NCBI RefSeq assembly: GCF_001426685.1
Contig: NZ_LMFB01000019.1
Coordinates: 207,957-271,956, forward strand
Length of the DNA stretch: 64,000 nt
Origin: Rhizobium sp. Root483D2
Lineage (GTDB): Bacteria; Pseudomonadota; Alphaproteobacteria; Rhizobiales; Rhizobiaceae
Direction of reading: 5' to 3'
Shown here: positions 36,020 to 44,720 of the stretch, piece by piece
Layout of the letters: each line of letters starts with the position of its first letter
Position numbering within the stretch: position 1 is the first letter of the stretch
The notes under the pieces: generated by a model
The model's database searches: none
The model's input: only the letters and a program-made list of their open reading frames with translations
What the model was told of the DNA's origin: nothing
Made by a program: the position numbers and the translations under genes

Positions 36020-36610
36020 ATGGCCGCTGTTCTTGATTCTGTCCGCGCCTTTTTTGCGCAGAATGCCTTCACCATCGACGCTGAAAATCCGGGCGACGTT
36101 GTCGCACGCGAAAATCTGCTTGACCAGGCCATGGGCCCGAACCGCCGCCGCAAGTCGTCCGAGACGCTGCGCCGCGGCCGTGTGCCGGCCGAAGGCCTGG
36201 CTCTGGTCGCCCGCGATCCGGATGGCCATGTCATCGGCACCGTGCGCCTGTGGAACGTCGAAGCCGGCGTCAGCCGCGACGGCACGCCCGTTGACGCGCT
36301 GCTGCTTGGCCCCCTGGCGGTCGATGCCGCCCATGAGGGCAAGGGTATCGGCGGCGCCCTGATGCGGGCGGCGATCGGCGAGGCCAAGAGCCGTGGTCAC
36401 GGCGCCATCCTTTTGGTTGGCGACGCACCCTATTACGAGCGTTTCGGCTTTTTTGCCGCCAAGGCACAGCATCTCGTCATGCCTGGCCCGTTCGAGCGCA
36501 ACCGGTTTCTGGCCATCGAGCTGAAAGACGGCTGGCTGGACGGTGCGGCCGGCATGCTGGTCGCCAGCGGCCGCAAGCTCGCCATGCCGCGCCTTCGCCG
36601 CGCAGCTTGA
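36020..36610 (+). CDS. GNAT family N-acetyltransferase
   Basis: 196-aa acetyltransferase of the YhbS type. The acetyl-CoA motif is LGPLAVDAAHEGKGIGGALM (R/Q-x-x-G-x-G/A region present as EGKGIGGAL), followed by GHGAILLVGDAPYYERFGF. It lies directly downstream of ornithine decarboxylase; a polyamine or its precursor is a plausible but unproven substrate. A hairpin without a T-tract (35938-35961) lies between the two genes; a strong terminator follows this one. Confidence 0.9.
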   Translation: MAAVLDSVRAFFAQNAFTIDAENPGDVVARENLLDQAMGPNRRRKSSETLRRGRVPAEGLALVARDPDGHVIGTVRLWNVEAGVSRDGTPVDALLLGPLAVDAAHEGKGIGGALMRAAIGEAKSRGHGAILLVGDAPYYERFGFFAAKAQHLVMPGPFERNRFLAIELKDGWLDGAAGMLVASGRKLAMPRLRRAA

Positions 36611-36617
36611 AATGGCC

Positions 36618-36652
36618 ATGGCATCGCGCTGTAAAAGCGCGATGCCATTTTT
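36618..36652 (+). terminator. terminator of the odc-GNAT unit
   Basis: 13-bp perfect stem ATGGCATCGCGCT / AGCGCGATGCCAT with a 5-nt loop, then TTTTCC, 8 bp after the GNAT stop. Confidence 0.88.
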
Positions 36653-36768
36653 CCTGCCGGCATGCTGACGCCTGCCGTGCGGTAACATGCCCGTCAACTT
36701 CGCGTGACATTCGGGAAAATCGGGATTTCCTTCTGGAATTCGCCGTCTTCCGCAGCCAGCATACCGGC

Positions 36769-37812
36769 ATGTTGATCCGGACCCTTCTTTGCCTCGCCCT
36801 TGTTTTCTCCAGCGGCTCTGTCCTGGCGCAGGACAACGCCGCTCTTCCCGTTGCCGCACAAACGGCTGCGGTGAGCGCCATTCTCGATCGCGCCGCGCAA
36901 TTGTCATCGCTAAAATCGGTGGTCGTCTCGCGTGATGGCGGCATCATCGCCGAACGCGGTTATGGCGGGCATACGCCGCGAGAGCCCACCAATATCAAAT
37001 CGGCCTCCAAATCGATCATGTCCGCGCTCGTCGGTATCGCTATTGCCAAAGGCGAACTGGAGGGCGTCGATCAGAAGATTGCGCCGATTTTGTCGCGGGA
37101 TCTGCCTGAGAACCCTGATCCGCGCCTGCAGCAGGTGACCATCGGAAATCTTCTTTCCATGCAGGCGGGGCTTGGGCGGACGTCCGGTCCCAATTACGGC
37201 CGCTGGGTTTCAAGCCGCAACTGGGTGCGCAGCGCGCTTTCCCTGCCGTTTGCTGCCGATCCCGGCGGACCCATGCTTTACTCGACAGGCTCTACGCATC
37301 TTTTGTCTGCCATTTTGACACGTACCTCCGGGCAATCGACGCTGGCTCTGGCGCGCCGGTGGTTCGAGCCGCTGAAGGGCTTTTCCATCACCGCCTGGGA
37401 CCGAGACCCGCAGGGCATCTATCTCGGTGGCAATCAGATGGCGATGAGCACGCGGTCGCTTCTGGCTTTTGGCGAACTCTACCGCAATGGCGGCAAGACG
37501 CCGGAAGGGGTTCAGATCGTGCCTGCGGACTGGGTTGCGCAATCCTGGCAGCACAGGACCAATTCGCAGTTTACCGGCGACAGTTACGGCTATGGCTGGT
37601 TCCTGCGCAATATGGCGGGCCGCGACGTTCGCTATGCCTGGGGTTATGGCGGCCAGATGCTCTATATCGTGCCGTCGCTTGGGCTTACCGTCGCCATGAC
37701 CTCCGAGGAAGACGCGCCATCCGCCCGCACTGGTTATCGCGATAGCCTGCACCAGCTGATGGCCGACATCATTCTTGCCAACGAGGCTGCAGCAACGGTG
37801 CGCCCCGGCTGA
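36769..37812 (+). CDS. secreted serine hydrolase of the beta-lactamase/penicillin-binding family (class C-like)
   Basis: 347 aa. Signal peptide MLIRTLLCLALVFSSGSVLA, cleaved before QDN. The nucleophile motif S-x-x-K is visible as SASKSIMSALVG (SKSI? the S-A-S-K reading fits best, near residue 83), and a Tyr motif may be YSTGSTH. The late KTG-like position is GYGGQML. It belongs to the group of EstB/6-aminohexanoate-dimer-hydrolase-like proteins, so esterase or amidase activity is as likely as beta-lactam binding. ATG 36769 is chosen because it gives a signal peptide; no strong Shine-Dalgarno is visible. Confidence 0.82.
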   Translation: MLIRTLLCLALVFSSGSVLAQDNAALPVAAQTAAVSAILDRAAQLSSLKSVVVSRDGGIIAERGYGGHTPREPTNIKSASKSIMSALVGIAIAKGELEGVDQKIAPILSRDLPENPDPRLQQVTIGNLLSMQAGLGRTSGPNYGRWVSSRNWVRSALSLPFAADPGGPMLYSTGSTHLLSAILTRTSGQSTLALARRWFEPLKGFSITAWDRDPQGIYLGGNQMAMSTRSLLAFGELYRNGGKTPEGVQIVPADWVAQSWQHRTNSQFTGDSYGYGWFLRNMAGRDVRYAWGYGGQMLYIVPSLGLTVAMTSEEDAPSARTGYRDSLHQLMADIILANEAAATVRPG

Positions 37813-38007
37813 TGACCGTGGTTTGACAGACAGGTTCTGCTGCGGTAAACGCTCGCCAACGGGTGAGAGCCCCGGCCGTCCGCGAGCTTCGTGCTTTTGG
37901 TGAAGTCTCTTATAATTCCTCTTCGGTCGTCCATCTCTGTGGCGTGCGAACGGTGGCAAGGCGGACCCCCTCCGGATGATTGCACGCTCCATGTTGGAGA
38001 CTGAACG

Positions 38008-38451
38008 ATGCGTGGATCGATCCCGCTTCCCTCACTCGATGCCCTGAAAGACCAGGCAAAACGGCTGCGCGCCGGTCTTGCCACCGGCGGCCAGGACATC
38101 ACCCATTCGAAATCGCTGGAGCTTCTTGCCGCGCAATACGGGTTTCGCGACTGGAACACGCTGCATGCCATGATCGGCAACCGGCCGCCCCTCAATCCGT
38201 GGATGCTCGGGTCGCGGGTCAAAGGCCATTATCTCGGCCAGCCCTTTGAGGCGACAATTCTCGGCGTCCAGGCCGTGACCGCCCAACCCGGCCGCTACCG
38301 CCTCACGCTCGATTTCGACGAGCCGGTGGACGTCGTCACGTTCGACAGCTTCTCGGCTTTCCGCAAACGCGTCCACTGCACCATCGACGAAACCGGACGA
38401 ACGGTCGAGAAAACCTCGAACGGCCGGCCGCAGGTGGAATTGGCGTGGTGA
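38008..38451 (+). CDS. Glyoxalase_8-type small protein
   Basis: 147-aa protein. The N-terminal stretch LPSLDALKDQAKRLRAGLAT, followed by ITHSKSLELLAAQYGFRDWNTLHAMIG, is the characteristic block of the glyoxalase-related family (Glyoxalase_8). The C-terminal part is a beta-rich segment (GHYLGQPFEATILGVQAVTA, YRLTLDFDEPVDVVTFDSF). Role not established. It stands alone between the beta-lactamase-like gene and the CobW operon, in opposite orientation to the latter. Confidence 0.75.
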   Translation: MRGSIPLPSLDALKDQAKRLRAGLATGGQDITHSKSLELLAAQYGFRDWNTLHAMIGNRPPLNPWMLGSRVKGHYLGQPFEATILGVQAVTAQPGRYRLTLDFDEPVDVVTFDSFSAFRKRVHCTIDETGRTVEKTSNGRPQVELAW

Positions 38452-38481
38452 AGAGCGCGTAGGCTGGCAGGGCTTGCACCA

Positions 38482-38952
38482 TCATCGCGATATGCCGGAT
38501 TTGTCCCATCGATAGAGCACGTCCGGTTCCCTTTCCTCGTTCTCCGAACCGTCCGTCATTTTGACTAGGACGAAACCGAGTTTTTCATAGAAACGACGTG
38601 CGTCGTCGTTCCGCTGAAATGTCCAGAGATGCAAGGACTGCGCGGCATGTTGTGCAACGTCAAGAAGCGCCGAGCCGACACCGGCATGCTGGAAGCCTGG
38701 ACGGACATAGAGTTGTTCGATCCAGGTTTCGCTTAACGAGATGACGCCGATAAGGTTGCCGTCACTCAGCGCGCCCCAGATTCTGCTCGTCTTGAACAGA
38801 TGCTCGGACCAGTAGGCAAGGTCTTCAGAGGGTGTGTGCAGGGCCCCGATCCACGGAAAACTGGCATTGAACGTCTCGCGATGAATGCGCGCGGCCATTG
38901 GCATGTCCGCGAGCCCGAGTTCACGTAGAGCGAAAACGTGCTTTTTTGTCAC
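38482..38952 (-). CDS. GNAT family N-acetyltransferase, last gene of the CobW-WD40-GNAT operon
   Basis: 156-aa acetyltransferase starting at GTG 38952, which overlaps the WD40 gene's TGA by 4 bp (GTGA). Domain features: LRELGLADMPMAARIHRETF at the start, WIEQLYVRPGFQHAGVGSAL (acetyl-CoA loop, HAGVGSAL), and FQRNDDARRFYEKLGFVLVK near the end. Substrate unknown. The 4-bp overlap shows translational coupling to the gene upstream, so this enzyme is likely made together with the metal-GTPase pair. Confidence 0.88.
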   Translation of the reverse strand: MTKKHVFALRELGLADMPMAARIHRETFNASFPWIGALHTPSEDLAYWSEHLFKTSRIWGALSDGNLIGVISLSETWIEQLYVRPGFQHAGVGSALLDVAQHAAQSLHLWTFQRNDDARRFYEKLGFVLVKMTDGSENEEREPDVLYRWDKSGISR

Positions 38953-39938
38953 CCGGCGATATCGACCACGCCGCAATCTCCCGCTTCCGAGCCGAAGGCA
39001 AGCTGGCGGCCGTTTTTGTTCCAGGCCATGGCGGTAATGGCACCCTTGCCGGGGCGGCGCAGCAGCACTTCCTTGCTGTCGGTGAAGCGCACCACCATGA
39101 TCATGCCATCGGCATAGCCGATCGCCGCGATCTCCTCGACCGGGTGGCAGCACACCTGCGTGACCATGATATTGGCGCGGGTGCCGAGTTCGAGCGGCGC
39201 CTTGCCCATCGGGCCATCCTTGGCCTGGAAGGGCCAGACGATGGCGGCCGGTGCGCCGGAGGATGCCAGCCATTTGCCCTTGGCGGACCATGAAATGGAT
39301 TTGATCTTGGCCGGATAGCCGGTCATGCGCATGTGCCGGGTTTCGGCACCGGGCTTGGTATCCAGCTTCCAGCCATGCAGCGCGTTTTCCTGCATCGAGG
39401 TGACGACGAAGCGGCCGTCGGGGGAGAAGCTCACGCCGGTATGGGCGCCCTTCCATTCGAGATCGACCGGCTGACCCGGGATCGCCACCCAATGCAGCGA
39501 GACGCCATTATAGCGGGCAAGCGCAATGCGCAGGCCTTTCGGCGCAAAGGCGATGCCCTCGACTGTGCGCTCCTCGGTGAAATCCTTGACGGTCCCGTCC
39601 GCCAGCCGCACATGCGCCGTCTTGCCATAGGCATAGCCAACCGCACCCTGCGGTCCGGCTGCGACCTGCGATATCCACTTGCGCGGCACATGGGCGATTT
39701 CGCTCACCGTGCCGTCTGCCTTGATGCGCAGCACCTTGCCGTCTTCGCCGCCGGTCAAAAGCGTATCGGTCGCGTCATCGCGGATGGAGGAGAGCAGGCC
39801 CTCATGCGCCTCGACGGTTTTGTGGCCGTGATCGAGGCTATGGATGAGCCCGGAGGATTCGGCAAAGAACGGGATGTCGCCGAGAAAGGCCACGCCGGCG
39901 ACGTGACCTTGAAGGTCGAGAGGAGCAACTGTCGGCAT
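38949..39938 (-). CDS. WD40-repeat beta-propeller protein
   Basis: 329 aa from ATG 39938 ([20 protein letters not shown]). Repeating blades of about 40 residues are visible, for instance HTGVSFSPDGRFVVTSMQEN, SISWSAKGKWLASSGAPAAI and AITAMAWNKNGRQLAFGSEA. No catalytic motif; such proteins act as docking platforms. There is no signal peptide, so it is cytoplasmic. The start overlaps the CobW GTPase stop by one base (TGATG), and the end overlaps the GNAT start, so it is the middle gene of a tight operon. Confidence 0.9.
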   Translation of the reverse strand: MPTVAPLDLQGHVAGVAFLGDIPFFAESSGLIHSLDHGHKTVEAHEGLLSSIRDDATDTLLTGGEDGKVLRIKADGTVSEIAHVPRKWISQVAAGPQGAVGYAYGKTAHVRLADGTVKDFTEERTVEGIAFAPKGLRIALARYNGVSLHWVAIPGQPVDLEWKGAHTGVSFSPDGRFVVTSMQENALHGWKLDTKPGAETRHMRMTGYPAKIKSISWSAKGKWLASSGAPAAIVWPFQAKDGPMGKAPLELGTRANIMVTQVCCHPVEEIAAIGYADGMIMVVRFTDSKEVLLRRPGKGAITAMAWNKNGRQLAFGSEAGDCGVVDIAG

Positions 39939-41068
39939 CAGTGAGCTGCGGCCTCGGCGGGAACGGCTTCGCAAGCCTTGAACGTGCGTTCAAGCTTTTC
40001 GCGGTCGAGTTCGCGGCCGATAAAGACGAGACGGCTCTCATGCTTTTCGCCGTCCTTCCAGGCACGCTGGTGATCACCTTCGATGATCATGTGCACACCC
40101 TGGACAACGTAACGCTCTGCGTCGTCCTTGAAGGCGATGATCCCCTTCAGGCGCAAAATGTTTGGGCCTTCCGTCTGGGTGATCTTCTGGATCCAGGGGA
40201 AGAAGCGGTCCGGGTTCATTTCGCCGCCGCGCAGAGACACCGACTGTACCGTCACGTCGTGGATCGGCGAGGGGGCGTGATCGTGATGATGGTGGTCATG
40301 GCCGTGATGATCATGGTCGTGGTGGTCGTGATCATGATGATCATGGTGGTGATGGTCGTGGCCGCAATCCGGACCGCAGGTATGGTCGTGGTGGTGATCA
40401 TCATGGTCGAGGAAATGCGGCTCGTTTTCCAAGGCCCGTTCCAGGCTGAATGCGCCCTGGTCGAGAACCTTGGTCAGGTCGATATTGGAGCGCTCCGTGC
40501 GGTGAATACGGGCCGAAGGGTTGATGGCGCGCACGGTGGCTTCGATCTTTGCCAGTTCTTCCGGCGTGACGAGATCGGTCTTGTTGAGCAGCACGACATC
40601 GGCAAAGGCGATCTGGTCTTCGGCTTCGCGGCTGTCCTTCAGGCGCAGCGGCAGATGCTTGGCATCGACCAGAGCCACAACGGCGTCGAGTTCGGTCTTG
40701 GCGCGCACATCGTCGTCCATGAAAAAGGTTTGTGCGACAGGCACCGGATCGGCAAGACCGGTGGTTTCGACGATAATGGCATCGAAGCGGCCCGGACGGC
40801 GCATCAGGCCTTCCACAACGCGGATCAGGTCGCCGCGCACGGTGCAGCAGACGCAGCCGTTGTTCATCTCGTAGATTTCCTCGTCGGATTCGACGATCAG
40901 GTCATTGTCGATGCCGATCTCGCCGAATTCGTTGACGATGACGGCATATTTCTTGCCATGGGCCTCCGTCAGAATGCGGTTCAGGAGCGTCGTCTTGCCG
41001 GCACCGAGATAGCCGGTGAGCACGGTAACGGGAATGGGCTTGGCGGCAGCTGTGGTTGCTTCGGTCAT
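39938..41068 (-). CDS. CobW/COG0523 GTPase, metal chaperone type, with long His-rich insert
   Basis: 376-aa G3E P-loop GTPase. Walker A is [15 protein letters not shown] (about 19-33); the metal-binding CxCC motif is [16 protein letters not shown] (about 70-85); the nucleotide base motif is NKTDLV. Between the GTPase and the CobW C-terminal domain there is a His/Asp-rich insert (about residues 225-270, with CGPDCGHD embedded). Members of this group deliver Zn or other metals to client proteins. Leads an operon with WD40 and GNAT genes. No clear Zur box was seen upstream. Confidence 0.93.
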   Translation of the reverse strand: MTEATTAAAKPIPVTVLTGYLGAGKTTLLNRILTEAHGKKYAVIVNEFGEIGIDNDLIVESDEEIYEMNNGCVCCTVRGDLIRVVEGLMRRPGRFDAIIVETTGLADPVPVAQTFFMDDDVRAKTELDAVVALVDAKHLPLRLKDSREAEDQIAFADVVLLNKTDLVTPEELAKIEATVRAINPSARIHRTERSNIDLTKVLDQGAFSLERALENEPHFLDHDDHHHDHTCGPDCGHDHHHHDHHDHDHHDHDHHGHDHHHHDHAPSPIHDVTVQSVSLRGGEMNPDRFFPWIQKITQTEGPNILRLKGIIAFKDDAERYVVQGVHMIIEGDHQRAWKDGEKHESRLVFIGRELDREKLERTFKACEAVPAEAAAH

Positions 41069-41196
41069 GGGAGCCTCGGAAAAATCGGGATGCCATCGGG
41101 CATGGGGTTAACGCTGATATAGGAGATGGAGAGCGCCAGCGCAAATGCGAGGGCTATGTTCCCGCTGTTTTTATGCGTACCGGCGATGTTCCCAGC

Positions 41197-41988
41197 TCAG
41201 CGCAGGATGGAAAGATCGAAAGCTGCCACATCCTCCAACAGTTCGATGATCCCAGACACCGCGTGCGCAATCAGCTGCTCGCCACGCGTCGCTGTCGCAG
41301 CCGATGCGTCACCGGCGGCGCCCTGTTCGTTGAGGTCCGGCATCTTCCAGCCGAAGGCATGTGGACCATAGGCGCGCAGATGTTTGAAACGGCGAGTAAA
41401 GTCGGACTGGCGTGACGTAAAGCACTGCGCTTTCGCCATATCCACCTTGTCCGGGTACATGGCCAGCATCACCGATGTCTCGATATCGCCGCCGTGAATG
41501 TCGATTGCCTTGTCTTCCGCGCGGATCCAGCCGTCCGGTTGACCGAAGCGGGTCCAGCTGGTGGCCACCGCCAGCATGCCGAACCGTATCCGCGCTTCCG
41601 TCGCGACAATGGTCATCAGCGGTGAATTACCGCCGTGGGCGTTGAGCATGACGAATTTGCGGATGCCCTTTTCGTGGAGGTCTTGCGCCATGCCGATCCA
41701 GCGTTTTACCGCTTCATCATAGGTCAGCGAACGCGTGCCTGGCGTATCCGCATGTTCGATCGAATAGCCGGTGGGTTCGGCGGGCAGGAATGTGACGGGC
41801 AGGGCGGGAGGCAGGCGGGCGATGACCCGCTCGACCAGTCCTTCAGCAATCAGCGTATCGGTTTCAAACGGCAGGTGCGACCCGTGCTGTTCGTGGGCGC
41901 CGAGCGGCAGGACGGCGATCCAGTCCTTTCGCGCTGCGGGCGCGAGATCGGAAACATTGTCTTTCCAACGCGGTGCGGGGACTGTCAT
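41197..41988 (-). CDS. creatininase family amidohydrolase
   Basis: 263-aa metal-dependent hydrolase of the creatininase/MftE group. Metal ligands visible: PLGAHEQHGSHLPFETDTL (Glu and His), MLNAHGGNSPLMTI and KAIDIHGGDIETSVML. Substrate unknown; relatives cut creatinine, peptides or formamidopyrimidines. It is divergent from a MarR regulator (94 bp between starts), which may control it. No strong terminator was seen before the neighbouring CobW gene. Confidence 0.9.
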   Translation of the reverse strand: MTVPAPRWKDNVSDLAPAARKDWIAVLPLGAHEQHGSHLPFETDTLIAEGLVERVIARLPPALPVTFLPAEPTGYSIEHADTPGTRSLTYDEAVKRWIGMAQDLHEKGIRKFVMLNAHGGNSPLMTIVATEARIRFGMLAVATSWTRFGQPDGWIRAEDKAIDIHGGDIETSVMLAMYPDKVDMAKAQCFTSRQSDFTRRFKHLRAYGPHAFGWKMPDLNEQGAAGDASAATATRGEQLIAHAVSGIIELLEDVAAFDLSILR

Positions 41989-42082
41989 GCTCCTGAGAGC
42001 CTTTCGGTTGTACTTGCGGTATGGCTGTCATTCGAGTCATACAGGTGACGGATGGCCGTGCAAGAAATTTGGTGGAGGACCG

Positions 42083-42583
42083 ATGGGAAAGAAGAGCAAG
42101 GCCGAAAAGAAAGCCAAGGGAGCCAAGAAAAAGCATCACGACGTCGAAGTCCACGCGCAGGACCTCGCCTCGGTGCTGGTCCAGGCGGCACGTTCAATGC
42201 GCACGGTGCTGTCGCGCAACCTGGTTGAAAGCGGGCTCTATGCGGGACAGGATGGGGTGATGCTGGCTTTGGCCGAAACCGATGGGCTGACCGCCGGGGT
42301 TTTGGCGATGAAACTCGGCGTCAAGGCGCCGACCATGACCCGTACCGTCGGCCGCATGGAAGCCCAGGGTTTCCTGGAGCGGCGGGCCGATGATGAGGAT
42401 GCAAGGCTGACCAAAGTCTATCTGACGACGCTCGGGCGCGACCGGCTGCAGACCATTACAGAGGCCGGCAAGACCTCTGAGGACATGGCAACGAAGGGCC
42501 TCACCGAGAAGCAGATCAAGACCCTGATGAAGCTGCTGCGTGCTGTCGATGGCAATCTTCAGGGAACAGTGGTCGCAGAATAG
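42083..42583 (+). CDS. MarR family transcriptional regulator
   Basis: 166 aa from ATG 42083, GGTGGAGGA upstream. The N-terminus is strongly basic (KKSKAEKKAKGAKKKHHDVE), then the MarR winged HTH: GLTAGVLAMKLGVKAPTMTR, GRMEAQGFLERRADDEDARL with the beta-wing. The Lys-rich head is unusual for this family and may add non-specific DNA contact. It is divergent from the creatininase gene; an inverted repeat GTATG-N13-CATAC lies between them. Confidence 0.88.
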   Translation: MGKKSKAEKKAKGAKKKHHDVEVHAQDLASVLVQAARSMRTVLSRNLVESGLYAGQDGVMLALAETDGLTAGVLAMKLGVKAPTMTRTVGRMEAQGFLERRADDEDARLTKVYLTTLGRDRLQTITEAGKTSEDMATKGLTEKQIKTLMKLLRAVDGNLQGTVVAE

Positions 42584-42623
42584 CTCCCTCTCTTCCTGCC
42601 TTAATTGGCGATTGCGGCGGCAA

Positions 42624-42638
42624 TTTAAACAGTTTAAA
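42624..42638. promoter_or_regulatory. palindrome before the LacI regulator at 42687
   Basis: TTTAAAC-A-GTTTAAA, a perfect 7-1-7 inverted repeat 49 bp before the start codon, followed by another TTTAAA word at 42644. It may be an autoregulatory operator; the odd centre differs from most LacI sites. Confidence 0.45.
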
Positions 42639-42686
42639 GAGGATTTAAAAATAGCGGTATTGAGCCGGGATAGCTGAGGGGGAAAC

Positions 42687-43715
42687 GTGGCGCAGAAGAT
42701 CAAGCTCTCCACCATTGCGGAAACGCTGGGTGTGTCCACGGCAACCGTTTCACTGGCATTGCGCGATAGCCCGCTCGTGGCTGCCATGACCCGCGACAAG
42801 ATCAAGGAGCAGGCCCGCGCGCTCGGCTATATCTACAATCGCCGCGCCGCCAGCCTTCGTACCTCCCGCTCCGGCATTATCGGCGTCGTCGTGCACGACA
42901 TCATGAACCCGTTCTACGGCGAAATCCTGAAAGCCATCGAGGCTGAACTCGACCGCGACCGGCAGACGTTCATTCTCTCCAACCATTATGATTCCGTCGA
43001 AAAGCAGCGCGCCTTCATCGAGACGCTGCTGCAGCTCGGCGGCGACGGCGTCATCATGTCGCCGGCGATCGGTACGCCGCCGGAAGATATTCAGCTGGCG
43101 GAGGACAATGGCATGCCGGCCATCCTGATCGCCCGCTCGATCGAGGGCGTGGACGTGCCGATTTTCCGTGGTGACGATGCCTATGGCATCTCGCTTGCCA
43201 CCAATCACCTGATCAGCCTTGGCCACCGCGTTATCGCCATGGTCGGCGGCACCGACCAGACCTCGACCGGCCGCGACCGCTATCAGGGCTACGTCAATGC
43301 GCTGCGCAAGGCCAATATCGACGTCGATCCGGACCTGCGCATTCCCGGCCCCCGCTCGATGCAGGGCGGCTTCGAGGCGGCGGTGCATCTGCTCTCCTTG
43401 CCGCAGAAACCCACAGCCGTCGTCTGCTGGAACGATCTGGTCGCCATCGGCATGATGAACGGCATTGCCCGCGCTGGCCTTGTGCCCGGCCGCGATGTTT
43501 CGGTGACCGGCTATGACGATCTGGAGGAAGCCTCGATCGCAACGCCGGCGCTCACCACCGTCTGGAACGGTCAGTCGGATGTCGGCCGCAGTGCGGCCCG
43601 CGCGCTGCTCGACAAGCTGAATGGCAGCCATGAGCCGGATGGTATCCACCTGATCAAGCCGGAAATGCGGATCCGTCAATCGACCGGTCCGCTCCGGCCC
43701 AATCCCACAGAGTAA
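42687..43715 (+). CDS. LacI family transcriptional regulator
   Basis: 342 aa. HTH at the N-terminus (IKLSTIAETLGVSTATVSLA) and a sugar-binding-like sensor domain (GIIGVVVHDIMNPFYGEILK, VTGYDDLEEASIATPALTTV). The start is preceded by GGGGGAAAC. It lies 28 bp before a 2-hydroxyacid dehydrogenase gene, so it likely controls it. The frame reads MAQKIKLS with GTG as start codon (42687). Confidence 0.9.
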   Translation: MAQKIKLSTIAETLGVSTATVSLALRDSPLVAAMTRDKIKEQARALGYIYNRRAASLRTSRSGIIGVVVHDIMNPFYGEILKAIEAELDRDRQTFILSNHYDSVEKQRAFIETLLQLGGDGVIMSPAIGTPPEDIQLAEDNGMPAILIARSIEGVDVPIFRGDDAYGISLATNHLISLGHRVIAMVGGTDQTSTGRDRYQGYVNALRKANIDVDPDLRIPGPRSMQGGFEAAVHLLSLPQKPTAVVCWNDLVAIGMMNGIARAGLVPGRDVSVTGYDDLEEASIATPALTTVWNGQSDVGRSAARALLDKLNGSHEPDGIHLIKPEMRIRQSTGPLRPNPTE

Positions 43716-43743
43716 GTTTATCCAATTCCGCAAGGAGCAAAAC

Positions 43744-44715
43744 ATGTCCGATGTCCGCCAGCGTATTCTCGTGCCCGGAAAAATGAACCAGCGCGTGCTC
43801 GACCGTTTGCCTGACCATTTCGAGCCCGTTTTCATCGCCGCCACCGATCCAGCGCTCGTCACGGCCGAGCTTTCGTCCAGCGTTGCCGGCATCGCAGTCC
43901 AGGGTAAAATTCCAGCCGAATTCGTCGATGCATTTCCCAAGCTGGAAATCATCGCCAATTTCGGCGTCGGCTATGATGGCGTGGATGCTGTGCATGCGGC
44001 AGAGCGTGGTGTCATGGTGACCAACACGCCGGATGTGCTGACGGAAGAGGTCGCCGATACCGCTATTGGCCTGCTGCTCAATACGGTCCGGTGTTTCCCG
44101 GTTGCCGAACAGTGGCTGCGTCAGGGACGCTGGGTCAAGGAGGGCGCGTTTGTTCTCACGCCGTTGACATTGCGCGGCCGCACCGTCGGTCTCTATGGCC
44201 TCGGCCGGATCGGACTGGCGATTGCCAAGCGGCTGGAAGCCTTCGGTGTCTCCATTGCCTATCATGCCCGCACGCCGCGCGAGGGGCTGGCCTATACACA
44301 CTACACGACGTTGAAGAGCATGGCGGAAGCGGTTGATACGATCATCGTCATCGTGCCCGGTACCGAGAGCACCCGCAGGACCGTCAATGCCGAGGTGTTG
44401 CAAGCCCTGGGGCCGCAGGGTGTATTGATCAATGTCGGACGCGGCACGACCGTGGATGAGGAGGCGCTGATCGATGCCCTGCAGCGCGGCGTTATTGCTG
44501 CCGCCGGTCTCGATGTCTTTGAGAATGAACCCCACGTTCCCGAGGCTCTTCTTTCTCTGCCGAATGTCTCACTTCTGCCGCATGTCGCCTCGGCCTCGCA
44601 GGCGACGCGCGATGCCATGGCCGATCTGGTAGTGGACAATCTGGTTGCCTGGTTTGAGACCGGTGCAGCATTGACGCCGGTCCCGGAAACGCCGTTCAAG
44701 CGGAAGACGGCGTAA
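43744..44715 (+). CDS. D-isomer-specific 2-hydroxyacid dehydrogenase
   Basis: 323-aa NAD(P)H-dependent reductase of the glyoxylate/hydroxypyruvate type. The Rossmann motif is VGLYGLGRIGLAIAKRLEAF. The catalytic triad is Arg in NVGRGTTVDEEAL, Glu in GLDVFENEPHVPEAL and His in SLLPHVASASQATR. An upstream motif IIANFGVGYDGVDAVHAAER fits the substrate domain. AAGGAGCAAAAC precedes the ATG. It is in an operon with the LacI gene 28 bp upstream, and 5 bp separates it from the convergent hydrolase gene. Confidence 0.93.
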   Translation: MSDVRQRILVPGKMNQRVLDRLPDHFEPVFIAATDPALVTAELSSSVAGIAVQGKIPAEFVDAFPKLEIIANFGVGYDGVDAVHAAERGVMVTNTPDVLTEEVADTAIGLLLNTVRCFPVAEQWLRQGRWVKEGAFVLTPLTLRGRTVGLYGLGRIGLAIAKRLEAFGVSIAYHARTPREGLAYTHYTTLKSMAEAVDTIIVIVPGTESTRRTVNAEVLQALGPQGVLINVGRGTTVDEEALIDALQRGVIAAAGLDVFENEPHVPEALLSLPNVSLLPHVASASQATRDAMADLVVDNLVAWFETGAALTPVPETPFKRKTA

Positions 44716-44720
44716 AGCCG

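Noticed and set aside
41069..41196. Zur box before the CobW GTPase gene
   Set aside because: No good inverted TGTTAT-type repeat found by eye; a proper motif scan would be needed.
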